A stretch of DNA of 64,000 nt from Anthostomella pinea (GCA_963556695.1 CAUWAG010000020.1:1054001-1118000); one strand, 5' to 3'; positions 1 to 11,308 are shown, counted from the stretch's first letter. The notes: generated from the letters alone by a model not told the origin. Program-made: numbers and translations.

Positions 1-292
1 TCTCCCGCACACCGCGCAGATCCCAGATCTTCAGCGCAGGCTCCGCAAACTCCGCGTCGTCGCTCAGGATCCCGAAGCCGGGGAAGACAGCCGTCCAGCC
101 AAAGTTCACCGAGGGCTCGAGTGGTAGGAAGTCGATGCGCAGGACGTCGTCAGGCTCGGCGCCCTCGACGCAGACGGGGCCAACGCCCGGGTCTGCTTCG
201 GTTAATTCGAAGGACTGCAGTGCCGGGCCGGCTGCGGCGTTCTCGCGAACTCGGAATAGGAGCCGGGCTGCCTCCGCCGATAACGCAACCAT
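1..292 (-). CDS. acetamidase/formamidase family protein, 5' part, runs off left edge
   Basis: Read on the minus strand, the translation contains GPVCVEGAEPDDVL, then NFGWTAVFPGFGIL, then FAEPALKIWDL. These match the conserved N-terminal half of the FmdA/AmdA acetamidase-formamidase family, which hydrolyses acetamide or formamide to ammonia and the acid, usually in the cytosol for nitrogen use. The most distal in-frame ATG is at 292-290. An in-frame stop lies just upstream and the protein lacks the roughly 30 residues normally found before this point, so a further 5' exon is likely. A possible acceptor (ends CCGCAG) lies just upstream of this ATG on the minus strand. I could not find a donor with the right phase, so the true start is open. 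The C-terminal three quarters lie outside the window. Confidence 0.75.
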   Translation of the reverse strand, partial: MVALSAEAARLLFRVRENAAAGPALQSFELTEADPGVGPVCVEGAEPDDVLRIDFLPLEPSVNFGWTAVFPGFGILSDDAEFAEPALKIWDLRGVRE

Positions 293-801
293 GCGATATT
301 CTGCGGGTAGCGCGATTCATGATTCCCAAAGCTCGGAGGTGGGTTGTTCAGCACCGTTTGGGGTACGAGGAGAATACTCACCCCTCCATCCCACACCGCA
401 TCGTCAGCAGGCAAGGGGATGCGGGGGCACGCATCAAAGCCTTGATTTGAAATCAGACTGGCAGTCCCGTGTGCCCCACCGCTTCTGCGGCCCTAGACCT
501 CGGGATGCAGCGGGCCTGCAGCTTTGCAACCTCCAATCAGACGCTTCTTTTCCTCAAGTTGTCCGGAATGTCCCTTCCAAAGGTTGTCCCGTTCCCCAAA
601 TCTTATATATTTATAATCATAGAATGACCGGCTTCGAGTTTCTGCTGAGTCAAGTCAGTATACGACCTCAGTGTGCTAGCGTAGATGGTGCGCTCTATAA
701 GAGCTGCTTGCCCCTTCCTCACTGGGTGATACCTTCAACCAACACATGCTACCTTACATCTAGCACCCTCACCATCTACATACCTCCGCCGACCCTACAT
801 C
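293..801. other. intergenic region between divergent genes
   Basis: This stretch separates the minus-strand amidase from the plus-strand NAD(P)-binding gene and probably carries both promoters. A CCAAT box is visible at 533-537. No convincing coding signal is present, although a short upstream exon of the amidase could lie here. Confidence 0.5.
696..701 (+). promoter_or_regulatory. TATA-like box upstream of the NmrA-like gene
   Basis: TATAAG about 100 bp before the ATG at 802, followed by a pyrimidine-rich leader. The position suits a fungal core promoter. Assignment is by position only. Confidence 0.35.
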
Positions 802-1843
802 ATGGCACCCAAGATTTTCATCACCGGCGTTACCGGCTACAGCGGAGGACAACTTCTCCACACGATGATAGCAAGACACCCAGAATACCATATCACAGGA
901 CTAGTCCGCAACCAGGAGAAGAAGCAGCTAGTTGCCTCCAAATTCCCGACTGTCCACTTGGTCCTTGGGGATCTGGACTCGCACGAGGTAATTGTTGAGC
1001 AGAGCAAGCAATCAGACGTCGTGATTCGTAAGTCCCAGCACCTCAGACGTCTCTCCAAGAACAAACGACGCTGACCGAAGAAAAACAGAAGCAGCAGATG
1101 CAGACCACCTCGGCGTCATCAAGTCCATCGCCCACGGCATCTCGGAAGGCAACAAGAACGGCGCGTACATCCAGATGTCCGGCGCAGCCAGCATCTTCGA
1201 CACGTCCCCGGGCCTCGGCAACCCGTCTCCCAAGATCTGGGACGATGTCGCGGACCTGCAGGAGATCACGACCTTTGACCAAACGCATTTTCATGCCAGC
1301 TCCGATCAGCTCCTCTTTAGCGAGGCCAAGAGACTCGGTATCAGGACCATCCTATTCGCACCGCCGTATATCAATGGCAGGAGCGAGGGCACCACTGCGT
1401 GGAAAGTCGGGTTGGCGGGCGTGCCGGACCTCGTGGCTGCTATCAAGAAGCGCGGGAAGGGCTACACGGTCGGAGAGGGGAATAATATCATTACCACTAT
1501 TCATGTGAAGGATGTCGCCGAGGTCATATTGCTCTTCACCGAGTCGGGGCTCGGTGAGGATCAGAGCAAGGTGGAATGGGGGGAGAAAGGAGTATACTAT
1601 GCGGAGAACGGGCAGACAGCGTGGAGAGAAATGGTAGCTGCGACGGCAAAGAGGATGGCGGATCAAGGTACCATCGAGACCGCAGAGCTGGACAATCTGA
1701 CCGCGGAAGAGGCTGACAAAGTCTACCCTGTTGCTCGCTTCTGGGGAGGAAACTTCCGGGTCCAGGCGACGAGACTTCGCTCTCTTGGCTGGGAGCCTAA
1801 GTATCCTTCCGCCGTTGAGACGGTATATGAGTTCTTGGGATGA
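802..1843 (+). CDS. NAD(P)-binding NmrA-like / atypical SDR family protein, 2 exons
   Basis: Exons 802-1027 and 1089-1843 join across a 61-bp intron (gtaagt...aacag) and give 326 residues. The N-terminus has a Rossmann dinucleotide-binding motif (GVTGYSGGQLL, about residues 9-19) followed by GLVRN and LGDLDS, as in NmrA-like and atypical short-chain dehydrogenase proteins. Downstream the sequence keeps the usual order of strand and helix blocks (YIQMSGAAS, TILFAPPYINGRSEGT, HVKDVAE). No canonical YxxxK catalytic pair is obvious, so it may be a redox sensor or an atypical reductase or epimerase. The substrate is unknown. It has its own promoter, with a TATA-like box about 100 bp upstream. Confidence 0.85.
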
Positions 1844-2150
1844 GCCTAAGAGAATATCGAACATCTCCTTAACATGTTCTCTTTATCCGCCATAATGTCC
1901 ACCAACACCTAAGCGTTTCGCAAAGTTGGCAACAGCGTCCGTAGATGCGTATCCCGGCTCGCCCGACGAGCCGTCCTGTTACCCCACGGCACTGGTCGCC
2001 CGTTTGCGCTGCCACATGACCAAGCCACCAAGCTGACGCACGGCGTCGTTCCACGGCCTCTCCACCTCGAAGCTTGTCTGTACCGAGAAGGAAACCACGG
2101 TCTTCCCTGCCAATTATGCATGGTGACCACTGACCATACACACAAAGAGT
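1844..2150. other. intergenic, no gene seen
   Basis: Short spacer between the NmrA-like gene and the F-box gene. Overlapping minus-strand ORFs here have no recognisable similarity. Confidence 0.4.
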
Positions 2151-2826
2151 ATGGCGGAGATGGGTCCAGGACAACAAAAGGTACGCCATCACTCGTTCGT
2201 ATGTGAGAGGCACAGGGCTGACCTCATGGCAGGATCCCGATGGCGCCAGTGCCGCAATGGCAAAGGCCTTGGGCATCGAAGAGCTGCTCGAAGGTATCCT
2301 TCTCAACCTCGACATGAAGACTCTGCTGCTCAGTCAGCGGGTTAGCAAAGGCTTTCGGTCCACCATCGCCGCGTCTACGCGCCTGCAGCAGGCACTCTTC
2401 TTCGCACCCATTGGAGACAGCCACGCGGACGACAGAAGATTTCCTCTCAGAAACAATCTCATCACCGCCCGTATCATCACAGTCGACAAAATCGGATCCA
2501 GCATCTTCATGTTTAAACCATGGTCCTCGGAGGGGGAAGAAGGACGGCTTCCCAAGCTACTGGATCCGGTGTGCATTCATTATGATCCAGGTTACGATCC
2601 AAGCGGCGAGCTTGAAGCGCAGTCAGACCCGCCAGTTGGCAGCTGGCAGAAAATGCTCTTGACCCAGCCTCCGGGGGCTTTACCCATCCAGGCTGAAGCT
2701 GAAGATCCCAATAATCAGGTCCCTCTCGTGGAGATGGTGGGTGAGAAAGAACATCTCGAGTTGCGGACTTTGGGAAACGTCGTTGGGAAACGTCGTACGG
2801 AAAGTGCAAGCACTCTTATGGATTGA
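2151..2826 (+). CDS. F-box-like protein with a frameshifted C-terminus, 2 exons
   Basis: Exon 1 is 2151-2180 and exon 2 starts at 2233, across a 52-bp intron (gtacgc...ggcag), giving 207 residues. After a short leader, the block GIEELLEGILLNLDMKTLLLS followed by QRVSKGFRSTI is a typical N-terminal F-box, which binds Skp1 in an SCF ubiquitin ligase. The middle (SWQKMLLTQPP) matches the usual fungal F-box-only proteins with unknown substrates. Near the 3' end a 13-bp unit (tgggaaacgtcgt) is duplicated in tandem at 2771-2796. This shifts the frame and gives a basic tail ending at 2826. Without the duplication the frame would run to a stop at 2849-2851. The protein is probably altered at its extreme C-terminus but keeps its F-box. 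Confidence 0.65.
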
Positions 2827-3129
2827 GTCTTCATGGGGTGACTCTTTTTGAGCACAAGACTGCGAGGCAGTGCGATCGTGAAGTGCGGGTCTGTGGGCTA
2901 GCAGGCATACAACAGATGCAGGAATAAGTATTCAGCGTCAAGAGCACAGTCACTGCTTTAAGCTGGTGGTGCTTTCACACCATCTTCTAGGCTGTGCAAC
3001 TACACACTGGATAGGTCCGGAGCTAGTTCGCAGCTACGACTTCAACCAAGCTTTGTAACTGTTTGCTCTACGCACAGTGTGTGTATATCGTCCCCAAATC
3101 ATTCAGCCCATACTTGGTAATGTGGGAGC
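2827..3129. other. intergenic, no gene seen
   Basis: This contains the likely 3' end of the F-box transcript and nothing else I recognise. Confidence 0.4.
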
Positions 3130-3358
3130 CTAGCGACGGTTCTTGCGCTCCTCCTCGTACTGCACGACGCTGGCAGACCTGGTGGCCTCAGCCTGGATGT
3201 GGTCGAACGTGTTCAGCGGCTTGAGCTGAGCGTTCTTGTTGAAGCAGACCCAGCGCTTGAAGAAAAAAGGCAGCGACTTGGTCATGTGGTACTTCATGTG
3301 CTTTCCGGTCGGTATAGCGAGGACGTAGTCTAGTTCTTCGAGAGTACGCTGCTCGTCT
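3130..3358 (-). pseudogene. C-terminal relic of an MFS sugar transporter
   Basis: The minus-strand frame reads RTLEELDYVLAIPTGKHMKY, then LPFFFKRWV, then LKPLNTFDHIQAEA, ending at a TAG at 3132-3130. This is the characteristic cytosolic tail after the last membrane helix of fungal hexose/quinate MFS transporters (the RTLEELD block follows the PETKG motif). Upstream on the same strand the frame is broken at about 3358 and no membrane helices are found, only AT-rich sequence. The remaining about 75 codons are therefore a gene fragment, not a working gene. Confidence 0.7.
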
Positions 3359-4107
3359 CAGGGACTGACTGTGGCGGACGTCAGTATGGATTCAGGGTTC
3401 TGATAGGCGCCGAATGCCCAGACCGCCTTCTCTTGAAACAAAACTACCACCGTCTGACTAATTCAGCTCTTTTGCTGTTAACCGCAAGGTATTAGGTCAG
3501 AACAGAGGACGCTGACTTCCTTGGGTCCTTAGCTGTGGGTGGCGGTATCAGGCGGCTACATCAACGGTTACGGTGACAAGATACCATGCTATATATTTTC
3601 ACGATGACTTGATAACTTGTTGACTTGGCGCATGCTTTGAGAACAATACGAATCTTATGTGCTTACCTCCTGAATGGATTGCTTAGATGTATCGGATTCT
3701 GGCATAAAGCAGATTTTGTTGTGTCAATAATTAAGCCCCCCCAGCTAGCCTCATCTTATCACAAATTGCTAAAAGATCATACCAGGAGAGCTTAGTGGCG
3801 AACTAGTCACGAAATACTTGAAATCAGGTAGAACGATGCTGGAAACAGTTCGTCTTAAATCGTAATCAATTGCGTCGACACTACAAGCAAACCATATGGA
3901 TGGACGACAGCTAGTCAAGGTTCCACGCTCAGTGCCTTAGTATAGCCTTTTCTTTATCCACGGCCGCAGATCAATCCTTGCCGACCTCGGAGACTTGGCA
4001 TCATCCCTATTAGATCGGCCAATGCAGAATCAATGCGCCGAGCCGTCTCATGATATTCGCCAACAATGGCATGGGGTCGTAGTCTATAAGCAGAGAGGGG
4101 GAATCTT
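3359..4107. other. AT-rich intergenic sequence
   Basis: Between the transporter relic and the EF2 stop codon. It is noticeably richer in A and T than the flanking genes, with no open frame of interest. It may be the decayed body of the transporter gene together with the EF2 3' untranslated region. Confidence 0.4.
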
Positions 4108-6925
4108 TTACAACTTGTCGTAGTACTGTGAAACAAGGTTAGCAGAATACCACCAAGTATAGCATACGCGATTTAACTTACGTTGCTGACGTCCGGGACC
4201 TCGACCTTGATACCCTTGCGCTTTCGCATCGTCTGGACGATCTGTCCAACCTTGGAGGTGCCGTCGAGCGGCGAGCCACCAGGCAGTTGTTGCCAGTGGT
4301 CGAACACCATTTGTGGGAAGGCCTGGCCGGAAGTGGCAGCTCGGAGGTCGCCGTTGAAGCCGAAAGACTCCATGACGGGCAGGTATGCCTTGATGGTGAA
4401 CAGAGGAGTACCGGGACGCTGCTCCTCAGCGAAGACGTGACCTCTTCTTCGGGTCAGGACACCGTAGACACCACCCATAGCATTCTCGGGCACTTGGATT
4501 TCGACCAAGAAGACGGGCTCTTGAAGAGCGGGGTCGGCAAGAAGCGCCGCAGCGTATAGGACACGTCTGGCAGTCGGGATCAGCTGGCCACCACCGCGGT
4601 GGATGGCATCAGCGTGCAGGGTGACATCCATGATGTTGAACCGGGTGCCACGCATGGGCTCCTCGGCAACGGGACCCTCGCGGGAGGCCCATTGGAAACC
4701 CGAGACAACAGAGTCCTTGATTTCAAGGAGGTACTGCACAGCCTTGGTCTGGTCAACCAGCAAGTTGGCACCGGTAGTATCCGGACCGAAACACCAGATC
4801 TTGCGAGCATCGGTGACATCCCAGCCGAAGTCATCAGCCATCAGACGTGCACGAGTCTTGATATCGTCACGGGGTCCGATCTTGCCACTCTCGATGGCCA
4901 GCGCAAGCTCCTCGTCAAGGGGCTCTGCAATCATGTACAGACGGTTGTGCTTGTTGGGGGACTTGGAGAGAGCGGTCATGCTGGACTTGCCAGCAACGGT
5001 CTCTCTGTATTGGACGACGGGGTCTGAGAAGATAAGAGGAACACCGGCGTGGTCGTGCTCGAGATCGTTCAGGCAAATTTCGAGGTGCAGCTCCCCAGCA
5101 CCGGCAACGACGTGCTCACCGGACGGGGAGGTGGAGGTCAGAACACAGGGATCGGACTTGGAGAGACGCTTGAGACCTTCAACCAGCTTGGGCAGATCCT
5201 GGGCGTTCTTAACCTGCACGGAACGCGTGACGACAGGTGAAACGGAGAACTTCATCACCTTCAGGTTGTGTGCGGTCTCCAGAGTGGAGAGGGTACCAGA
5301 TTTGAGCAAGAACTGGTCAATACCAACCAGACCAACAATGTTACCAGCGGGCATGTCGTCGATAGGCTCGACCTTGCCACCCATCATCAGAACGGTACGC
5401 TGGATAGCCTTGATGAACAAATCCTCCTTCTTGCCGGGGGTGTAGTTGGGGCCCTGAATGCGGACCTTGATACCGGACTTGACGGTTCCGGAGAAGACAC
5501 GACCAAAGGCGTAGAACCGACCCTTATCCGAGGTCGGCACCATCTTGGAGACGTAGAGCATGAGGGGACCCTTGGCGTTGCAGTCACGGATACCAATGGC
5601 AGCCTCGTCGTCGAGGGGACCCTCGTACAGAGTCTCAACACGGTATCTCTGGGCAGTGACGGGAGACGGTAGGTGGAGGATCATCATCTCTAGCAGAGAA
5701 TCGGCAGCGGGGAGGAAGGTTCTCAAGACAGCCTTCAGAAGCTGCTTGCCCTCCTTCTCCTTGTCCTCAGTGGGCAGCTTCAGCTCAAGCTTTTCCAGCA
5801 GGGTCGCGATCTCCTCCTTCTTGAAGTTCATGACGGCGCCGAAGATCTTGAAGATGGGGTCCAAGATGAACTGGTTGAAGGCACGCTCAAGCTGCTTGCC
5901 ATTGTGCTCGCCCTTGGTGGTCCACTTCTTGGTAGCGGCGTTGAAGTAGTTGTCACCCTAGAAGATGACACAAGTCAGTATTCCAATCGCGGTATTAAAA
6001 TTTCCACGAGGCAGGAGAAGCTTACCCATAGACGCTCCATCATCTTGTTTCGGTCAACACCGAACTTCTTGGCGTAACGAACGGCAAACTGGCGGATGGT
6101 GAAAGCCCAGCCGTGAAGACCGGAACCGAAGGCAACGGTACCCTTCTCGGGATAGACCTGCAGGTCACCGAGAGACTTGTCGAGGTAGGTGGAGATAACG
6201 ACGTTGACGGACTCGATGGTTCGCGAGAAGGACTGGTACAGATCCTCCTTGGAAACCTGAAGTTCGAGGAGGGCGCGATCGACCTTGTTGATGATGACAA
6301 CAGGCTTGATGCGCTCAGCGAGGGACTGTCGCAGGACAGTCTCGGTCTGAACACAGACACCCTCAATGGTGTCGACGACAACAAGGGCACCATCGGTGAC
6401 ACGGAGAGCAGCGGTAACCTCGGAAGAGAAATCGACGTGACCGGGCGAGTCGATCAGGTTGATCAAGAAGTCAGTGCCGTCGGACTTTTGGCCGACAATG
6501 TCCTTCAGGTCGTCCTCGCTAGGCAGAGTGCCGTACAGGGAAATGGCAGTGGACTTGATAGTGATACCACGCTCTTGTTCATCGGTTCTCGTATCCGTGG
6601 CACGAGCATCACCAGCCTTCGCGGTGGAGATGATACCGGCTTTGGCCAGAAGGGAGTCGGTCAGGGTGGACTTTCCGTGGTCGACGTGGGCAATAACGGA
6701 CATGTTACGGACATTCGTCGGCTTGTCCATAAGCTGCCGGATCTCGTCGATCGTGAAGCTATACAGAAGAAGCACATATCAGTATTTGCGGTGGTAGAGT
6801 GCTTATCTCCGGCGCGGGGTTTTCGGGCAGCGGCATCGTCGAGGACTCCCAGCCCAACGGCGTGTAGACGCGATGCTGCTCGAGATAGGCAGAAAGGTAG
6901 GTTCGTGATGGACTTACTTGACCAT
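4108..6925 (-). CDS. EFT2: translation elongation factor 2 (eEF2), 4 exons
   Basis: Exons on the minus strand are 6925-6918 (8 nt), 6758-6026, 5957-4182 and 4125-4108 (18 nt, YYDKL and stop). All three introns (159, 68 and 56 bp) are GT-AG with matching phase, and the sum is exactly 844 residues, the normal eEF2 length. The GTPase domain shows [14 protein letters not shown], the switch region around [16 protein letters not shown] and NKVD. The C-terminal half contains the domain IV loop ending in [11 protein letters not shown], with the histidine (DAIHRGGG) that becomes diphthamide. It catalyses ribosomal translocation in the cytosol with GTP. The first intron follows only eight coding bases, so any start-codon prediction that ignores splicing will be wrong. 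The gene is divergent from the Nudix gene, with 1.4 kb between them. Confidence 0.98.
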
Positions 6926-8316
6926 TTTGGCGGTATTGATGTGGTCGCTCTACTATGTGGATGTTAGCGACGGGCCACGTTCCCAAAAGGTGGAGTGGTT
7001 GAAGACGAAGAGAGGGAAGCGGGGTGGATTTGGTTGTCGATGGAGGAAATCGATAGAGACCACGACTGCCTTTCTCGTGCCAGAGGAGACGCGGGACGAA
7101 CCTGGGAGAAGGGGATGAAGAGGACAGAAATGCAGTCGCAAGCAACCACCGACCAGCTGTAGGTTGATGCGAAGGCGAAGACAGAGGTGTCGGAGTGGTC
7201 GAAGGAAGGGAAAATTTGTCAAGGCAAAGGCAGGAGGAGGGGTTTGGGTTTAGAGCAGCAAAGCGGGTAGGCGAGGCGGGGCAGCTTGTTCCATTATTAT
7301 TATCCAACCCCGCCAGCCCGCCACGCCCAAATGGCAAAAACATGGAATTTTGTTTTTGTAGGGGGCGCGCAGCTGTGCAGCCCGTGCAGCCAGTGAGAGG
7401 CGCCAGCAATACAGACCCACCCGGCGGCCCCTGCTGGAGACTTATCGGCGGATCCTCGGCACACCCACTTTGGGCAGCGGCAGGGTTTTAGCCCTGCCGC
7501 CCTATAAATTCTGGCTTGCATTCTTCCATTGCCCGTTGTCTCCTTTGAAACAATCGCGATGAAGGTCATGTAGGAAATAGCCAAGCTTACCGAGTACCTA
7601 AGAATCGGATGACCAGGATAGTCGTGAAAAGGGGCGATCGATGATTAAATTGCCGTCTGCAAGATTCCGGATCTCAGGTTGGTATTCAGAAGCGAGTAAC
7701 TCCCTGACTTTATGTGTCGCGTATCAAATCCGTATGTTGTTAATGACGGGCGTTTTTACTCACCCGGTGTGACTATTATCTTTCCCCACACTTGAATTAT
7801 ACTGCCTTATCCACTGCTTCCCCTGAGCGGGCCTTGCGCAGGTCAATTGTTCCCATTGACTTCAAGTTGTTGGGGACAAAAAACTAGAGCAAAATAATCC
7901 ATTGATATCACCAAGGACTCACAACCTTGCTCCTAAGATCTGTGTATTCATTGGCTGCGTACCGTTCTTATGGTCTCGAAGAAGGTGGGTATGTGAGAGT
8001 CGTCGCTCAAACCGCTGCTATATTATACCCCTCCGTCTTCATGTAAGCCTCGGAAGGTTTCATCAGTCCTTAAGGCTGCGAGTGAGTATCTGACAGGAAA
8101 CCAAGATCAGAGCGTCTACCTACTTAGTTAGCAACCGGCGCCATATCTTACATGTATGTGCTGGTTAATCACTACATTGCAAACTAGTATGTCACACCTT
8201 GCTACCGAGTGACTCACTCACCACTCACTTACCGAAGCTTAAGACCTCACCCGATCAGGTAACTTCTTCGCCGACCAGCCTAGCATCCCTCCTCAGAGCA
8301 AGCTCCCATCCAGCTC
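6926..8316. other. divergent promoter region between EF2 and the Nudix gene
   Basis: About 1.4 kb. The part next to EF2 is purine-rich on the plus strand (pyrimidine-rich on the coding strand), typical of strongly expressed fungal genes. A TATAAAT lies on the plus strand at 7502-7508. The long minus-strand frame at 6759-7409 includes the EF2 leader and first intron and is not a separate gene. Confidence 0.45.
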
Positions 8317-9395
8317 ATGATGGCGTCGTCATCAAAGACCTATCTCGACCTGATCAAGGCCTGTGACAAGTGAGCGAGCCACCCTGCCCCAAGTAGGTAG
8401 TGCCCCAGAGCTGAGTTTCCAACACATTCAGCTTCCCCTGTATCGACATCGGCCAAACACCATGGGCAGAGGACCCTAACCCAGCGCTCTACCAGCTCCT
8501 CCTCCCCGATGACCCGCGCCCACACGGTTACATCCTCCCTTCCACAGTGGAGCGGATGCCATGGACAACCTCCTTCGAGGTCAGCGCACCGGCCTCACGT
8601 CCCCGCACCATCAAAGTCAAAGCAGACACCTCGAAGGGCGTCAACAGCACCGGCGCCGCCATTAACGCCGCTTTCGCCGAGCTCATCCAAGCCGCCACCG
8701 AGACACAAGCCTTCGCCTCCCTCTCGCGGCCCCGTGAGGAGGCCTTCAGGATCATGGGCGCCAAGTTCCCCAGTCCGCCCGTGCAATTGCGCCGGCAGGC
8801 GGCGGGCCTCTTCGGGATCACCTGTCGCGGCGCACACATGACCGTGTACACGCGCTCGAAAGAGACCAGCGAACTGAAGATCTGGGTGCCGCGGCGCAGC
8901 GCCCATCTGAAGACGTACCCGGGGAAGCTCGACACGAGCGTGGCGGGCGGAGTGCGCGCCGAGGAATCGCCCTTCGAATGCATCGTGCATGAGGCGGACG
9001 AGGAGGCTTCCTTGCCTGCATCCCTGGTCAGGGGGCATGCGAAGGCGTGTGGTGCTGTGACGTATGTGTCGTCGAGCGGCGCGGGGTCTGGCGGCGAGAT
9101 GGGGCTCGTGGTTCCGGACGTGCTATATGTATACGATCTTGAGGTGGGCGAGGATGTGGTCCTCAAGCCGCAAGATGATGAGGTGGAGGAGTTTTACCTT
9201 TTGGATGTGCGGCAAGTGAAGGAGGCGCTGCTGCGGGAGGAGTTCAAGACGAATTGTGCTCCGGTCATGATCGATTTCTTCGTGCGTCATGGTATCATCA
9301 CCGATGATAATGAAGCGGACTATTTGGAGATTGTCACGAGATTGCATCGGCCGCTCCCGGTGCCTACTTCGGCTGGTGCTTTAGATGCTTGTTGA
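8317..9395 (+). CDS. Nudix hydrolase, thiamine-pyrophosphokinase-related family, 2 exons
   Basis: Exons 8317-8369 and 8432-9395 are separated by a 62-bp intron (gtgagc...ttcag), giving 338 residues. The N-terminal half (CDNFPCIDIGQ, then LLPDD and PHGYILP) is the DUF4743-like part seen before the Nudix domain in fungal and plant proteins related to thiamine pyrophosphokinase. The Nudix domain has KIWVPRRSAHLKTYPGKLD, then AGGVRAEESPFECIVHEADE with EASL following. The usual arginine of the Nudix box (RE) is a histidine here (HE), while the metal-binding glutamates remain. These enzymes are thought to clean damaged thiamine diphosphate derivatives; the exact substrate cannot be read from the sequence. 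A second ATG directly follows the first. Confidence 0.88.
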
Positions 9396-10085
9396 GCCGG
9401 AGGTGTCGATCGGGACTCGGGTTTGGTTCTCGGTCGGATGCATAGAACCCGTCCTTGTGTGTATATGCGGAGCAATTTTTGAAAGTCTCTTAAGGAGGAC
9501 GGGTAATGCTTCCATGGTCGCATCTCGTTGGTTGAGGGAAACCGATTCGTCGCATGCCCGAGGGGTTGCCTCTATGACATGTAGCACGATGAGGACCTGA
9601 CTTCTCGTTCCTTGGTGACTGTATGCATCACCATTCCCCCTTTCTGCCAACCAACACAATGTCTTAGGTAGCCAGCTCCTTGTTGGACTGGTAGTGCGTT
9701 AGGGGTAGTCATTTCGCCTGCATCACCCACAAAGGACGCTCTTTTCACGTGTCGCTTTGTGCATCATGACAATGGCATTGTCTTCCGACCACTGCCAACA
9801 AGGATATTGTACCGGAAGAAGAAACCATTTCAGCTTCTTTCCGTGAACAAGGAAAATGTTCCTAGTTCCGCACGGCTACAAATAGGTAACCAGTACTTTC
9901 ATTTTCCCTTGATTCACTTCTTGCAGATCACCAACAACCACATTCCAACTTCTGTATATCACACACCCAAAGCGAAAGGCAAGTATCGCCGAAAATGGAC
10001 TCACCCGTCTTAGAGGAAGTGTTAAAACCCCTACACGGGGTGCGAGGCGATCTTCCATCGAAAGGTAGCTGAAATCTCTATCGAG
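9396..10085. other. intergenic, no gene seen
   Basis: Contains the 3' end of the Nudix transcript and about 600 bp without a recognisable coding pattern. The short ORFs here overlap on both strands and have no family signature. Confidence 0.4.
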
Positions 10086-10487
10086 ATGAAGCACGTGCCT
10101 GCCAGGTGTAAGTGCGTCGGAGGCTCTGGCGAGCCGGCCCAAACTCTCTACGCGGCTCTGCTGAAGAGGGTGGACGGTAGTTCTTACACTGGAAACCCCC
10201 AAAGCGTCAAGGATGTCATCATCTCCTTTCTGGTGCACTTATTGAATGTTGAGGGTCATACCCGAGTTCCAGCACCGTCACCAGATGAGCTCGAGGAGTT
10301 TGACGCAGAAACGGAATGGATGTTTCTTCAAGCACATCTGGCGCTGCCTACACCGGGATTCAATTTCGATTCTTTGCTAGAAGCTTCGCATGCATTTGGA
10401 CATGAAGCTGATAATGAACTGGAGATGCTTCTGGAGATGAACCTGGAGCTGGAGATGCAGCTGGAGGCTGCTGAAGATGTAGTTTAA
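10086..10487 (+). CDS. hypothetical small protein, uncertain
   Basis: A 133-residue frame with a real ATG and no recognised domain. The C-terminus is acidic and repetitive (ELEMLLEMNLELEMQLEAAE), which could form a short helix. An upstream in-frame exon was looked for around 9990 but splice phases did not agree. Just after the stop, a 20-bp segment (gatgtagt..aacaatc) is repeated with small changes, as if the 3' end had been duplicated. It could be a real gene, a fragment, or chance. Confidence 0.3.
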   Translation: MKHVPARCKCVGGSGEPAQTLYAALLKRVDGSSYTGNPQSVKDVIISFLVHLLNVEGHTRVPAPSPDELEEFDAETEWMFLQAHLALPTPGFNFDSLLEASHAFGHEADNELEMLLEMNLELEMQLEAAEDVV

Positions 10488-11308
10488 CAATCTTGACGAG
10501 AAGATGGAGATGTAGTCTAGCAATCATTGTCTATGAAATATCACCTCCATTTGAGGAACACACACTTGTGAATGTGATGCAATTAAACATAAACTAGCTA
10601 AAGAGCCTTAAAAAGAAATTTCCAACCTTCTACGAGCCATGGTTGAAGTCATAGTAGTTGCGCGCCATCTCCAACTTGGTCTAGACATCGCTCCACGCCC
10701 GTAGATGGCGGATGGCCCATTTTGTGTGGTCTTGCAGTTGGTATTTGTCGTTTCAGCTTCTGCATTGCTTCTGGGAGGACTTTCGCCCAAAACTCCATAT
10801 CGTTGATGGCCCCTGGCGATGGTCGGGGCGTAGTCTGCACCATACCTGGTACTGTTAGGCTCGACGGACCTTGCATCATGGTCTCAACAAAGTCCACCGC
10901 TGGGGAGCGCAGCTCGAAAGAGGTCGCCGATATCCGATGGCGATACATTGGGATGAGGCTTCTATCCAGACCCCAGAGTCCAAGGTGCAGTTTATTTCAG
11001 TATGAGTGATCGGCCAATTCGTAAGTACCTAAACTTTAATCTACAAGGAGGGGCCAGATCGTGGCATTTCCTTCAGCGTTGGCAACTTTGGGACATTCAT
11101 TCCCTTCGAGTCACAAATCTCAACTTTGGAACTGACCATGTAGCAGTGCAGGGGCCTGGCCATGAATACTGGCAGTTGCTGTATCACATGTGGGATGGAT
11201 GACTGCAGATGCATACATGTGTGTAGGTACTATGTGCCTAGGTAGGTAGCCAGGCGCACAGTGCAACAATTGTAATTACCTAGGTAGGAAGGCATACGTG
11301 ATGCCAGT

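Noticed and set aside
4183..5949. Long plus-strand ORFs opposite EF2 (up to 280 codons)
   Set aside because: They are antisense shadows of a strongly codon-biased gene; none has a family signature.
6759..7409. 216-codon minus-strand ORF upstream of EF2
   Set aside because: It overlaps the EF2 first intron and leader; composition is low-complexity Pro/Ser/Leu and it conflicts with the spliced EF2 model.
9994..10131. Possible first exon for the small ORF at 10086
   Set aside because: A gtagct...gccag intron is visible, but joining it breaks the reading frame.
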